A stretch of 64,000 nt of DNA from Lonicera japonica (GCA_021464415.1 CM038465.1:18445839-18509838), one strand, 5' to 3'. Positions 21,854 through 32,738 are shown, counted from the stretch's first letter. Made by a program: numbers and translations. The notes: generated by a model from the letters alone, not told the origin.

Positions 21854-22784
21854 GAGTAAATACTATAAATGACTATTTAACTATTGTAAAAGTTTTAAAA
21901 TGGTAACCGGACTATAACTCATTCTATTTAACCCACTCAACTATATAAGCAGTTCAATTTTGGCCAGTCCTTAAAAATTCTGTCAACCCACTAATAGATT
22001 CAAAGGCATTTTCGTCCAAACACCAAAAAAAATAAAAATAAAATGTTTCGGAGTCCTCTTCAACTCCGGCCACCGCCACCTCCTCCTCCGGTGACAACAC
22101 TGTTACTTAAAAGGTTCTTCCTTTCTTCAATCGAAGAAGAGAGAGCGAGAGAGTGATGGGTTTCGGGTATGTTGATGATTTGTGATTTGCCTTATTTGGA
22201 GGATTAGGAGCTACAGAAACAGAAGAGCAAAAACACTCCGGCAACAACACTCCAGTGACAATAGTAACGGCGAGAAGAGGAGGAAGCGAGGCAAAAGGAG
22301 AAAGAAAAGAGGAAGAGAGAGGAGGAGGAAGAAACTGAAGCGGAAGCGAGGAGAGAAGGAAGAAGAGGAAGCTAGAAAAGGGAAGAAGAAAAGAGGAGAG
22401 AGAAGAAGAAGAAGAAGAAGAAGAAGAAGCGAGGAGACAGGAGGCATCTAGGAAGAGAGAGGAGGAAGAAGCGGAAGTGAGGAAAGAGCAATAAGAAGAG
22501 GAAGTGAAAAGGTAGGAGGCAGAGAGGAGAGAGGAGGAGGCGGAGTGTCTTCGCCGACGACGGACGGAATTGAAGAAGATGGATGAACAATTTATTTTTT
22601 CCCTTTTTTTTTGGTGTTTGGACGAAAATGCCCTTGAATCTGTTAGTGGCTAACATAATTTTTTGACGGAGTGACTAAAATTGAACTACTTATATATTTG
22701 AGTGGGTTAAATGGAATGAATTATAACCCAGTGACCATTTTAAAACTTTTATGATAGTTAAATGGCTATTTATGGTATTTACTC
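21854..22784. mobile_element. Non-autonomous MULE, 931 bp, long terminal inverted repeats
   Basis: The terminal inverted repeats are about 180 bp, beginning GAGTAAATACTATAAATGAC at the left and the near-complement at the right. The 9 bp target duplication TAATAACTG lies at 21845-21853 and 22785-22793, typical of Mutator-like elements. Unit B has the empty site 'ttaataattgagttg' near 51251. The core is extremely purine-rich on the + strand (GAA/GGA runs, 22260-22540). An 89-codon Arg/Lys/Glu frame at 22182-22451 is a by-product of that bias, not a protein I can support. Confidence 0.9.
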
Positions 22785-22861
22785 TAATAACTGAGTTGAG
22801 ATTGAGAAGGGCAGGGCAACATAGATCCAGAAGAAAACTTAGCTTAGTTAAGACTGAGAAG

Positions 22862-23515
22862 TGATACGACCTACGGTGATATCGCTCAAAACCCACAAAC
22901 ACAACGAATTGGTTATGCGAACCTTGACACAGACACACACGAAAACCGTAGCAAATTAAGAACCTAGATCGTTTCTACAATCAGATTAGGATGGAAATCG
23001 AAGACGCCACAACCGGGTGCGGAATACCGATTGATAAGTCGGATGAACGCCATGGACAAACCGATAAGTTCAAGTAGTTCGTGAAGAACCAAAGAGGATT
23101 AAAATCACTCAATATTATTATGAATAAAGTCTTAGATAATAAAAATAAAACAATGAACCCCCTTTAAATAGGGAGAAGAAAACTTAAGCCACAAGAAACC
23201 AATCCAACAAGGAATCCTCAAACAAATCCTAATCAAACAAGAACTAGTCTTTTAAAAAGAAATAACAATAATAAATAAATAATAAATAAAAAACGAGTGG
23301 GCTGGCTTGACTCCACTTCTTGGGCCGCATAGACATGGTCTTCTCACTCCAATTGGGCTTGAATAAGTGTAACCCAGCCTCCATTTTGTGCTCACATTTT
23401 TCCCCTCCAATGGGCTTGAGTGTGCCTTCTTTCTTGAGCCCAAATAGCTTGAATTAATCCTTTTAGCTCAGCCTTTAACTTCTTAGCCCGCGACCTTGTA
23501 ATTAGGCCTCCATGA
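22862..23515 (-). repeat. 3' LTR of the CRM element (left copy)
   Basis: 654 bp, pairing with 29133-29775. By eye the two differ at a handful of sites per 200 bp, nearly all transitions, plus a small indel in the AT-rich stretch at 23262-23292. The polypurine tract lies just inside, at 23516-23530 (complement AAGAGGAGGGGAA). About 124 bp of this LTR encode the end of the integrase. Confidence 0.92.
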
Positions 23516-24954
23516 TTCCCCTCCTCTTGAAAAGGATTTGCCCTCAAATCATCACTGGCATCAAACGGACTTAAGTCAGCAACGTTAAAAGTAGCGCTAA
23601 CGTGGTACTCTCCTGGTAGGTCCAGCTTATAGGCATTATCGTTGACACGCGCAAGAACTTGAAAAGGTCCATCTCCTCGAGGAAGTAGCTTAGAATGACG
23701 TTGCTCTGGAAATCGTTCCTTCCGCATGTGCAGCCATACCCAATCTCCAGGTTCAAAAACTAGCTTCTGCCGTCCTTTGTTTGCCTGCTTTGCATATTGC
23801 TCCGTCCTCCGTTCAATGTTGAGCCTTGCCTTCTCATGGATCTGCTTAACAAACTCAGCCTTTTTCTTTCCATCAAGATTAGTATATTGATAATAAGGTA
23901 ATGGAGATAAATCTAATGGTGTCAAAGGATTAAATCCATACACAATTTCAAAAGGCAAAAATTGAGTAGCAGAATGAACAGTGCGATTATAAGCAAACTC
24001 AACATACGGTAAACATTCCTCCCATGTTCTAATGTTCTTTTTAATGATAGCCCTTAACAAAGTAGATAAAGTTCTATTCACAACCTCAGTTTGACCATCA
24101 GACTGTGGGTGACAAGTAGTAGAAAATAATAACTTAGTTCCTAACTTACACCACAAGGTCTTCCAAAAGTAGCTTAAGAATTTAGTATCTCTATCTGAAA
24201 CAATGGTCCTAGGCATACCATGCAATCTCACAATTTCTCTAAATAACAAATCAGCAACATGCGAAGCATCATCAGTTTTGTGACATGGAATAAAATGAGC
24301 CATTTTAGAAAATCTATCCACGACCACAAAAATTGAATCTCTACCATTCTTAGACCTAGGTAAACCCAAAACAAAATCCATGGAAATGTCTATCCAAGGT
24401 TCACTAGGGATAGGTAATGGTGTATATAAGCCATGCGGTTGCACACGGGACTTTGCTTGCCGACACGTAACACATCTTCCACAAATTCTCTCAACGTCTC
24501 TTTTCATACGTGGCCAAAAGAAGTGTTCTTGCAAAATATCTAAAGTCTTAGCAATCCCGAAGCGCCCCATCAAACCTCCCCCATGGGCTTCCCTCACTAA
24601 CAAATCACGCATAGAGCAATTAGGCATACATAATTTATGCTCACGAAATAAAAAACCATCATGCCTAAAGAACTTACCCACTGCATTTTTCTCACATGCT
24701 TTATACTCCTCACAAAAATCAACATCAACTGGATACAATTCCTTTATATGCTCAAAACCAAGTAATTTAGCATCAAGGGTAAAGATTAACACATACCTTT
24801 GCGAAAGTGCATCAGCAACAATATTTTCTTTACCTTGCTTGTACCGAATGACATATGGGAATGTCTCAATGAACTCCATCCAGTGCGCATGCCTCTTATT
24901 CAGCTTGTGCTGGCTCCTCAAGTGTTTCAAAGACTCATGATCGGTGTGAATCAC
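23392..24954 (-). pseudogene. CRM integrase and end of RNase H
   Basis: 520 open codons. The end of RNase H ([21 protein letters not shown]) leads to the integrase zinc domain, with [12 protein letters not shown] intact but the second His replaced by Arg (LMGRFGIAK). The core keeps all three catalytic residues: Asp in [10 protein letters not shown], Asp in [11 protein letters not shown] and Glu in [12 protein letters not shown]. The C-terminal region has [19 protein letters not shown] and then [15 protein letters not shown]. The last ~40 codons lie inside the LTR, a CRM trait. A TAG at 24967 separates this part from RT upstream. On its own this is the best-preserved coding stretch in the window. 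Confidence 0.92.
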
Positions 24955-24966
24955 AAACTCTTTAGG

Positions 24967-25971
24967 CTAAAGGTAGTGTTGCCAAGTTTCCAATGCTCTA
25001 ACCAATGCATACAATTCCTTGTCATATGTCGGATAGTTCAAGACTGTCCCACTCAATTTCTCGCTAAAGTAGGCAATTAGTTTTCCTCCTTGCATAAGAA
25101 CAGCCCCTATTCCTAAACCCGATGCATCACACTCAAGCTCGAATGATTTAGTGAAATCTGGTAATGCAAGTACGGGCGCATGGGTCAACTTCTCCTTGAT
25201 CAATTGGAACGCCTTCTCTTGTTCATCCCCCCATTTGAATCCCACGTTCTTCTTGATCACCTCCGTCAGTGGCGCGGCGATGGTACTAAAATCTTTCACA
25301 AACCGCCGGTAAAAGCTAGCAAGTCCATGGAAACTTTGTACATTCCCCACAGTTGTAGGACTTGGCCACTCTTGTATTGCACGTACTTTCTCCTCATCAA
25401 CCTGTATTCCTTGTGCACTCACAACAAAACCAAGAAAGACAAGCTTATCGGTGCAAAAAGTACACTTCTTCATGTTAGCAAATAACTTTTCTTTTCGAAG
25501 CACATCTAAAACTGATTTTAAATGCTCAACATGATCCTCCATGGTTTTGCTATAAATCAAGATATCATCAAAGTAGACAACAACAAATCTGCCAATAAAT
25601 GCACGCAGAACATGATTCATTAAACGCATGAAAGTGCTCGGTGCATTAGTTAGCCCAAAGGGCATCACTAACCACTCATATAAACCATGTTTGGTTTTAA
25701 AAGCAGTTTTCCATTCATCTCCTTCTTTCATTCTAATTTAATGATACCCACTTTTTAAATCAATTTTAGAAAATACACAAGCTCCATGCAACTCATCCAA
25801 CATATCATCTAAGCGAGGAATAGGATGTCGATACTTTACCATTATATTGTTGATAGCTCGACAATCAACGCACATTCTCCACGTCCCATCCTTCTTAGGC
25901 ACTAAAATCACCGGAACAGCGCACGAACTCATGCTTTCTCTCACGTGCCCTTTCTCCATCAGTTCAGACAC
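24967..25971 (-). pseudogene. CRM reverse transcriptase and RNase H
   Basis: RT motifs in order are [30 protein letters not shown] (followed by TAA at 25738), [15 protein letters not shown], the catalytic [10 protein letters not shown] and [11 protein letters not shown]. RNase H starts at [16 protein letters not shown] and continues to LETWQHYL, where TAG (24967-24969) interrupts. After both stops the frame continues unchanged. H-stop-IRM is expected to be H-Q-IRM and YL-stop-PK to be YL-W-PK, so single C-to-T or G-to-A changes explain both. It copies element RNA into DNA. Confidence 0.93.
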
Positions 25972-26007
25972 TTGCCTTTGTAGCTCCTTCGTCTCCTCCG
26001 GATTGCT

Positions 26008-26511
26008 TCAATAGGCTGGTCTGTTTGGAATGGTAGCGCCAGGAACAAAATCAATTTGATGCTCAATCCCTCTAATTGGCGGTAACCCATGTGGCATCTC
26101 GTCAGGAAAGACATCTGCATAATCCTGAAACAAAGAAACAATAGAACTAGGCAAAGACGAGGTAATTTCGTTAGTACTTAAATATGCCTCCTTGTACAAA
26201 AGCACAATCATCGGCTGCCTCGAATACAACACTCTTTTAACTTCACTTGCTCTCGCATAAAAGTTCTTTTGTTTTCTCGCTTTCTCATTTTTTCCCACTT
26301 CACTCTTTTTCTTTTCCTCTCTTTCTTTCTTTTTATCACTCTCTTTCTTTTGCTCACTCTCTTTTTTTAACTCACTCTCTTTCTTTTGGTCACTCTCCCT
26401 TTGCAATTTTAATTGATCTTCATACACTTGCTTTGGTAACATAGGGACAAGAGTAATCGTCTTATGATTGAGCTCAAAAGAATATTTGTTGGTGAATCCA
26501 TCATGCTTCAC
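26008..26511 (-). pseudogene. CRM protease-RT connecting region with KKES repeats
   Basis: 167 open codons in the same frame as the rest of gag-pol. After FELNHKTITLVPM comes a lysine/glutamate/serine array (QKKESELKKESEQKKESDKK, 26310-26410), then EVKRVLYSR and the pre-RT segment DVFPDEMPHGLPPIRGIEHQ. It ends in TGA (26008-26010) after NRPAY, where CGA to TGA would explain it (R-S-N-P follows). The repeat is longer than I would expect in this linker and may be a lineage-specific expansion. Confidence 0.85.
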
Positions 26512-26556
26512 TCGGCGATCAAATTGCCATGGTCGCCCTAATAATAGATGACCAGC

Positions 26557-27138
26557 TTACATTGGTACTATGTCGCATAAGACCTCATCTTCATACTTCC
26601 CAATACGAAATGCGATTAATACTTGCTTGTTCACCTTGATTTCCCCACTATCATTCAACCATTGCAATTTATATGGCTTGGGATGTTTAATGATAGGCAG
26701 TCCTAACTTCTCCACCATAATAGTACTTGCAACATTCGTACAACTTCCGCCATCAATGATCACACTACATACCTTATTGTTCACTAGGCATCTAGTATGA
26801 AAGAGATTTTCTCGTTGTACTTCATCATCTTCCTTAGCTCGCACACTAAGAGATTTCCTTGCAACCAACAAATCTCCTTCAGCCGCAAGCTCTTCTTCTT
26901 CATCATCAACATCTTCTAGTAATGGCATAGAATCATCATTGGACTCTTCATCGGTCTCAATTTCACCGTTGTCCCTAATCACCATAGCTCTTTGATTGGG
27001 GCATTGGTTCGCCTTATGACCCCTTCCTTGACACTTGAAACATTTAATATCACGATTTTGAGGTGGATTAGGATCAGGTTTACCTTGGTTTTCAAGGCTG
27101 GTCGTCCCTTGTTTGGGCTCGGTTTTGGGCTTTGACAC
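26557..27138 (-). pseudogene. CRM zinc knuckle and aspartic protease
   Basis: A perfect CCHC zinc knuckle (CFKCQGRGHKANQC) near the start is followed by an acidic stretch and the protease active site CSVIIDGGSCTNVAS, the D-G/S/T-G form usual in chromoviruses. It ends in TAA at 26557-26559 after LCDIVPM. The frame continues with AGHLLLGRPWQFDRRV, so M-Q-A through CAA to TAA is likely. Confidence 0.92.
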
Positions 27139-27150
27139 GGCTGATTTCTC

Positions 27151-28098
27151 CTATTTCTTCCAAAGGGGATTTGATTTCCAAGAGGGTGTGGTTGGACTTT
27201 GGTTTTGGCGTAGGCTACCCCTCCTCTTGAGTTGATTCTCAATCTTGATCGCCACGTGCACCATATCTTCCAACTCAACATAATGTTGCAAATCTACCGC
27301 ATTAGCAATTTCCCGGTTCAATCCATTCAAAAACCTGGCCATAGTAGCCTCTCGATCTTCGTCTACATTAGCTCGGATCATGGCTACTTCCATCTCCTTG
27401 AAATAATCTTCCACACTGCGGTTGCCCTGTGTAAGCCTTTGTAACTTTTGGTACAGCTCCCGGTAGTAATGGCTAGGTACAAATCGCTTTCTCATCACTG
27501 TTTTCATCTCTTCCCATGTCTCAATAGGACGCTCTCTATTTCTTCGTATGTTCATTACTAATTGGTCCCACCACACAATTGCATATTCAGAGAACTCAAT
27601 GGCAGCAAGTTTTACCTTCTTGATCTCGGAATAATTATGGCACTCAAACACTAGCTCAACTTTCTTCTCCCATTCAAGATAAGCTTCGGGATCATTCTTC
27701 CCTTGAAACGACGGAATCTTCATCTTGATACTACCCATATTGTTATCTTCCCTGTTCCTTCCTTCTCTATTCCGCCCAGCATATCTCCTATTGGCAGCCA
27801 CCGGGTTCCAGTCGTCGTCATCTTCAAACCCACTATCGTAAGATTCTTCATCCTCAATCCTCGCTTCTCTAGGTTGGAATATCCCTCTCCTACGAGCATG
27901 AGCATTATTTGATTGCTCAATCCTATTTGATTGCTCGATTTGTGTGTTCTCTATCCGGTCTATCCGCCCATGAACCATCTCCATCTCAGTCCTTAACATC
28001 TTCCTCATCTCCCCTAACAAAGCTTGTACTTGCAAGTTCGGGATGACTAGTTGACGTCCCTCCTCCTCTTTCGAGGCCACGTCTTGACTTGTCGACAT
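27151..28098 (-). pseudogene. CRM gag
   Basis: 315 open codons from an ATG at 28098 ([17 protein letters not shown]). A coiled-coil-like segment ([20 protein letters not shown]) is followed by the gag domain ([59 protein letters not shown]). A TAG at 27151-27153, most simply from CAG, separates it from the zinc knuckle in the same frame. It would form the virus-like particle. Confidence 0.93.
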
Positions 28099-29112
28099 TA
28101 TTTATATAACCTGCAAAATAGAATTAAGGACCTCACAAGCACTCCCTCACGTGTTTCACTCGAAGAATGATTCACTCAGTTCACTCGTGTATCACTCCAC
28201 AATTATTGGCTTTTACCCTCTAATGGTCTCACAACGTACGCCTCTTTACACTCAAATTAATGCTCTATAGGTTCTTATTGAACTACTCAATTGAATATCG
28301 GACTGTGAATGGACAATTCAAACGACGAATCAATAAGAAACTAGAATCCCAACGATTACGGACACAATAAGGGGCAAAAGAACGCGAAATAGGTGCGAAA
28401 ATTCAGTCTCATGGAAACGTGATTTTTGGAATCCTTGAACCCTATAGAATCCAAATCTAAAAAGAAATAATTGCGAATTTCGAAAAATTTCACTGGAATA
28501 ATCAACACAATTCGAAACTTAATAAAATTGAATTTTAAGCACCCAACGAAGTTTATATGAACAGGTAACAAATTCGCAATAGCTAGGGTTTATATGATTA
28601 ATGAAACAATCAACTGCAGGACAGGGTTTATATGCAGAAATCGCAATTTTAATAGCCCTAACAATCTCGTATCTCAACAAACGCAAGGCAGTAAGGGTAG
28701 TATTACAATCGCAAACTAACCCTAACTATATCGAAATCCTACCCTAGGCAGTAACAATAGAAATTGATTCGCGATAGCAAAAGAAAGGCTGTGATGGACA
28801 TATTCGCAACTAGGGTTGAAAAGAACTAATTAAAGGAATTCGATTTTTTTAAACCACAGATGAAGCAGATTCGTAATAAATGCAATTCGAGTGTACGTTA
28901 GTAATCCAGAACAACTCGAAAAGGAAAAAAAAACAAACTAAGCAAGAGCAGATGCAGAATAATGAAAATTTCGATAATTCTTTTTTTTTTTTTGGACGAA
29001 GAACACAGAATAAACACGATAAATAAATAAGCAGAATGAAGAATAAAACACGAAGAACAGATACGCAAATCAAACGATTACTAATTAATGGATAGATAAA
29101 ACCTGATAGTAG
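28099..29112 (-). other. CRM untranslated leader
   Basis: About 1 kb lies between the primer-binding site and the gag start on the - strand. It contains no open frame of coding character on either strand. Length and position fit the 5' leader of a CRM element. Confidence 0.7.
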
Positions 29113-29130
29113 AACCTTCCTCTGATACCA
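29113..29130 (-). other. CRM primer-binding site (initiator Met tRNA)
   Basis: Read on the - strand, TGGTATCAGAGGAAGG starts two bases inside the right LTR. TGGTATCAGAG is complementary to the 3' end of plant initiator methionine tRNA, the usual primer of this clade. Confidence 0.88.
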
Positions 29131-29132
29131 AC

Positions 29133-29775
29133 TGATACGACCTACGGTGATATCGCTCAAAACCCGCAAACACAACGAATTGGTTGTGCGAACCTTGACA
29201 CAGACACACACGAAAATCGTAGCAAATTAAGAACCTGGATCGTTTCTACAATCAGATTAGGATGGAAATCGAAGACGCCACAACCGGGTGCGGAATACCG
29301 ATTGATAAGTCGGATGAACGCCACGGACAAACTGATAAGTTCAAGTAGTTCGTGAAGAACCAAAGAGGATTAAAATCACTCAATATTATTATGAATAAAG
29401 TCTTAGATAATAAAAATAAAATAATGAACCCCCTTTAAATAGGGAGAAGAAAACTTAAGCCACAAGAAACCAATCCAACAAGGAATCCTCAAACAAATCC
29501 TAATCAAACAAGAACTAGTCTTTTAAAAAGAAATAACAATAAAAAATAAAAAATGAGTGGGCTAGCTTGACTCCACTTCTTGGGCCGCATAGACATGGTC
29601 TTCTCACTCCAATTGGGCTTGAATAAGTGTAACCCAGCCTCCATTTTGTGCTCCACGTTTTTCCCCTCCAATGGGCTTGAGTGTGCTTTCTTCTTGAGCC
29701 CAAATAGCTTGAATTAATCCATTAAGCTCAGCCTTTAACTTCTTAGCCCGCGACCTTGTAATTGGGCCTCCATCA
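29133..29775 (-). repeat. 5' LTR of the CRM element (right copy)
   Basis: 643 bp. It ends on the + strand with CCTCCATCA and then the target duplication AGAAG. It is the promoter LTR for the minus-strand gag-pol. After it the interrupted TNL-A leader resumes. Confidence 0.92.
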
Positions 29776-29851
29776 AGAAGTCTTCTTTTTGCGTCTTTTT
29801 GAAGTCAATTAATCTAGCTCAACTTAGTTCCAGAAGAAAAAGTAAGTATCA

Positions 29852-30378
29852 ATGGTTACCCAAATCAAAGTAGAAGAACCGCCTTCTTCTTCCTCTTCTA
29901 ATAGTCATCTTTGTCATCAGTGGAAGTACGACGCATTATTAAGCTTTCGAGGGGAAGACATTATGAAGACTTTCGTTGGTCATCTCTACTCTGCTCTCCA
30001 CCAGAGAGGGATTTTCACTTTCAAGGATGACGAGAGGTTAGAAAGAGGGAGATCAATGGCACCTGAACTCAAAGCCATCGAGGTTTCAAGGTTTGCAATC
30101 GTAGTTTTCTCTAAAAACTACTCCTCTTCGTCTTGGTGTTTGGACGAGCTTGCCAAGATCATGGATTGCCATAACAATAACAATAAAACATACATGGCGG
30201 CATAATTAACAGCTATCCTGATCTTCTACGATGTTCAGCCTTCAAATGTACGGAAATAAGAAGGTCATTTTGGGGAAATGTTTTCCAAACACAATTCCAA
30301 CAGGGTCCAAATCTGGAGACAAGCTCTTATAGAAGCAGCTAACTTATCTGGCTTGGATTTAAAGAACGTTGCTAATGG
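29852..30378 (+). pseudogene. TNL-A exon 1: TIR domain, two stop codons
   Basis: TIR domains are NAD-cleaving signalling domains at the N-terminus of TNL immune receptors. The ATG at 29852 matches that of TNL-B. Present are YDALLSFRGEDIMKTF, FTFKDDERLERGRS, FAIVVFSKNYSSSSWCLDEL (with the conserved Glu) and IWRQALIEAANLSG. Compared with TNL-B there is TAA at 30203 (CAA in B), TAA at 30257 (CAG in B) and a missing codon in PELLKAIE. Exon 1 ends at 'aatGG|GTAAGT'. Its promoter region lies about 8 kb upstream behind two insertions, so expression from its own promoter is doubtful. Confidence 0.93.
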
Positions 30379-31659
30379 GTAAGTAGATGATAATTATAAT
30401 ATCTTATTTAGATCTGCCACTTAAAACCTCTAGTCTGTCTTGAATAAATTTTAGACTTATTTATGAAAAACTACTTTGGTGATTCAATTGCAGTGTTTGA
30501 TTTATTTTGGGAACGTATCTGATTGTTGAATCAATTTCCCCGTAGCACAAACTTAATATCCACACTTTAATACCATATGCATGCCTCGGGTCCTTCCTTA
30601 CGAGGTTCATTAAGTACGAATATAACTATATACGGCTAGGACTCCTCTCTCTATATATATTTATCTATATAATAGGGATACAATTTTGTAAGATTCAGAT
30701 TGAATACTCTAATTTGAGCTGTAGATATATGATCTTTGGTTCAAATTTCAAATTAACCTTCATTTATAAGTAATATTAATATGAATTTTATTGTATTTTT
30801 CCTAGAATTTACATGTAGTTATAGTTTTAAATCGAATTATTTATGCTAATATGAATTATAGAAAAAATGTATTTATTAATTTTGTATTACTACATGAAAA
30901 CAAAATTCAAATTATAACTTTTAACAAAAATTGAGTTGTGTTTATATATTTCGTAATTTAAATTTTTTTTGACATATTTTTAATATATTATTGATTTATT
31001 TTATCTCATTAATGATTTTTTTTGAACTCTAATAAAATCATGAGCAAATATATTTTGATTCTTGGTTAATATATCATTGTTCTAGAGTATTTAACCGCAT
31101 CCCTTAACTTATTTTCCATATTCTCATTCAAATTGAATGTTTTTCTTATCAATTTTGAGGTAAGCAATAAAACTTACCCTAACTTTAGGGTTTATTTAAT
31201 AATTATAGAAAATAATAATTAAGGACATTAGTATATTAGTAGTTTTAACGAAGGACATTTTATTTTTAGATTTAGTTTAAAGGACAAGTTTTTAATAAAG
31301 GAAAAATTGACGTTATTTTAATTACTTATTAATTATTTTGTTAAATTGGTTATTTTACTTTTTTGTCCCTATGTAATTTTACATTTTATCTCGATTGTGT
31401 GTCTCTATGTAATTAATTTGAATTCAAATTAGTTTTGGATTTGATTTCTATCAACTTTGGAGAGATAGGGATAAATATTTTTAATCAATAAAAAATCCCA
31501 TTAACAACTAATCTTCAGCTTATTCTGATTTCTTTCCAACTATACCAATTCTCTTTGATAATGTTTCAACATTTTGGAGTGCACACATACATACATACAT
31601 TTGTATATTGACTCGCTATCATCAAAACCATTCGAAACTTTAGACACTTCACTTTTTTA

Positions 31660-31984
31660 AACCATTTTTTCAGTACAATAAAAAGCCTAGGTGGTTTTCT
31701 ATAAGCAAAGAAATTCTTTTATCAAAGTGGCTTCGCGCCAAGAGATTTTTCCATTTACCAAATTTAGGGCTGGATTTTCAAGAAGGTTTTCCTCAATTGG
31801 TGCTGCCACATTTTTTGTTGGGTCTAGATCATACAAAAACACCCATTGAGAAGGGTACCTGCTACAAGAAATTTGCGGAGTCCGAGGTTTTTAATGAGAT
31901 GAATGTGGGTATTGTGCTTGATGAGGATTTGGCTTTGCCGAATGAGGAGTATAGGTTCTCTACTTTATGTATGATGATGATGAT
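31660..31984 (+). pseudogene. Captured coding fragment, family not recognised
   Basis: An uninterrupted frame of about 100 codons reads KPRWFSISKEILLSKWLRAK, HLPNLGLDFQEGFPQLVLP, KGTCYKKFAESEVFNEMN and LPNEEYRFSTL before dissolving into an ATG/GAT repeat. Composition and codon use look like a real exon, unlike the AT-rich surroundings. I cannot assign a family. The position between MULE-like inverted repeats suggests capture from a host gene. Confidence 0.45.
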
Positions 31985-32074
31985 CTGAGCATCCAATATG
32001 TTATTTTTGTAATTTGTTGTTCAAATGTTAATTAAATTGTTTTTAATGGTGAATTGATGATTGTGGTGTTGTAG

Positions 32075-32180
32075 AGCTACGAGTGAGAAGGATGTGAGGA
32101 TCAAATTGTTGTATTTTGGATTCTTTGTTTAAGACGTTCAAGTCATGAGTGGTGGACCATTTCCTATGGTTCTCGGGTAT
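32075..32180 (+). pseudogene. Captured fragment resembling cinnamyl-alcohol-dehydrogenase exon 2
   Basis: After an acceptor-like 'gtgttgtag', the frame reads ATSEKDVRIKLLYFGFFV, then TAA, then DVQVMSGGPFPMVLGY. The pattern A-T-x-E-K-D-V-x-x-K-x-L-Y-x-G is the start of the catalytic domain in the CAD/mannitol dehydrogenase family. The zinc-binding C-H-S-D that should follow is lost. The match is short and from memory. Confidence 0.4.
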
Positions 32181-32409
32181 TCTTCTTTGCTCTCTCCCTA
32201 TATAATTAAGATCCTTGTCCTAGATGGAAAAAAATGGTAAAACATATGAAATTACTATTCATTAGAATAACAAAAGTCGAGAGTTATTCTAATTAATGTT
32301 TCCTTTTTTTCCTTTAATATATCTGCCAAATATATATATATATATAGTTTAGTATGTCTGTCAAAAATTTAATTATAAGAACGCAACTTAATATGTCTGC
32401 CATGAAAAA

Positions 32410-32738
32410 TACATATTTTTTATCGTAGACATTTTCTAACATATTATTATGTAGACATATTAACTCGTAGAAATTTTTCTATCTTTGTTAATTATGCAAG
32501 GACATTAACTAACAATTAAGTACAAAATTTTATTTTGTAGGCATTTTTCTAACATATTATTTTGTAGGCATATTAATTTGTATACATTTTTCTGTCCTTG
32601 TTAATTTTGCAGGTATATTCACTAACAAGTACAAAATTTTATTTTGTAGGCATTTTTCTAACATATTATTTTGTAGGGATATTATTTTGTATACATTTTT
32701 CTATCCTTGTTAATTTTGTAGGTATATTAATTAACAAC
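32410..32738. repeat. Minisatellite, three copies of ~109 bp
   Basis: Copies begin at about 32410, 32521 and 32630, each with 'atttttctaacatattatt(t/a)tgtag' and 'ccttgttaattttg'. The last two are very similar and the first more diverged. A short open frame across them is a repeat artefact. Confidence 0.8.

Larger units (their letters stand above)
22862..29775 (-). mobile_element. CRM-clade Ty3/gypsy chromovirus, 6.9 kb
   Basis: On the + strand both LTRs run from TGATACGACC to CCTCCATCA (CCTCCATGA in the left copy). AGAAG flanks the element at 22857-22861 and 29776-29780, and unit B has the empty site 'ctgagaagtcttctt' near 51321. The coding strand is -: an initiator-Met primer-binding site follows the right LTR, then gag, zinc knuckle, protease, RT, RNase H and integrase. 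The integrase core pattern ([20 protein letters not shown]) and a C-terminus that reads on into the 3' LTR place it in the CRM clade. The 28098-23392 frame has no frameshift, only stop codons. Confidence 0.92.

Noticed and set aside
22182..22451. 89-codon Arg/Lys/Glu-rich frame
   Set aside because: Produced by a purine-only tract in the MULE core; complementary Leu/Ser/Phe frames exist on the other strand.
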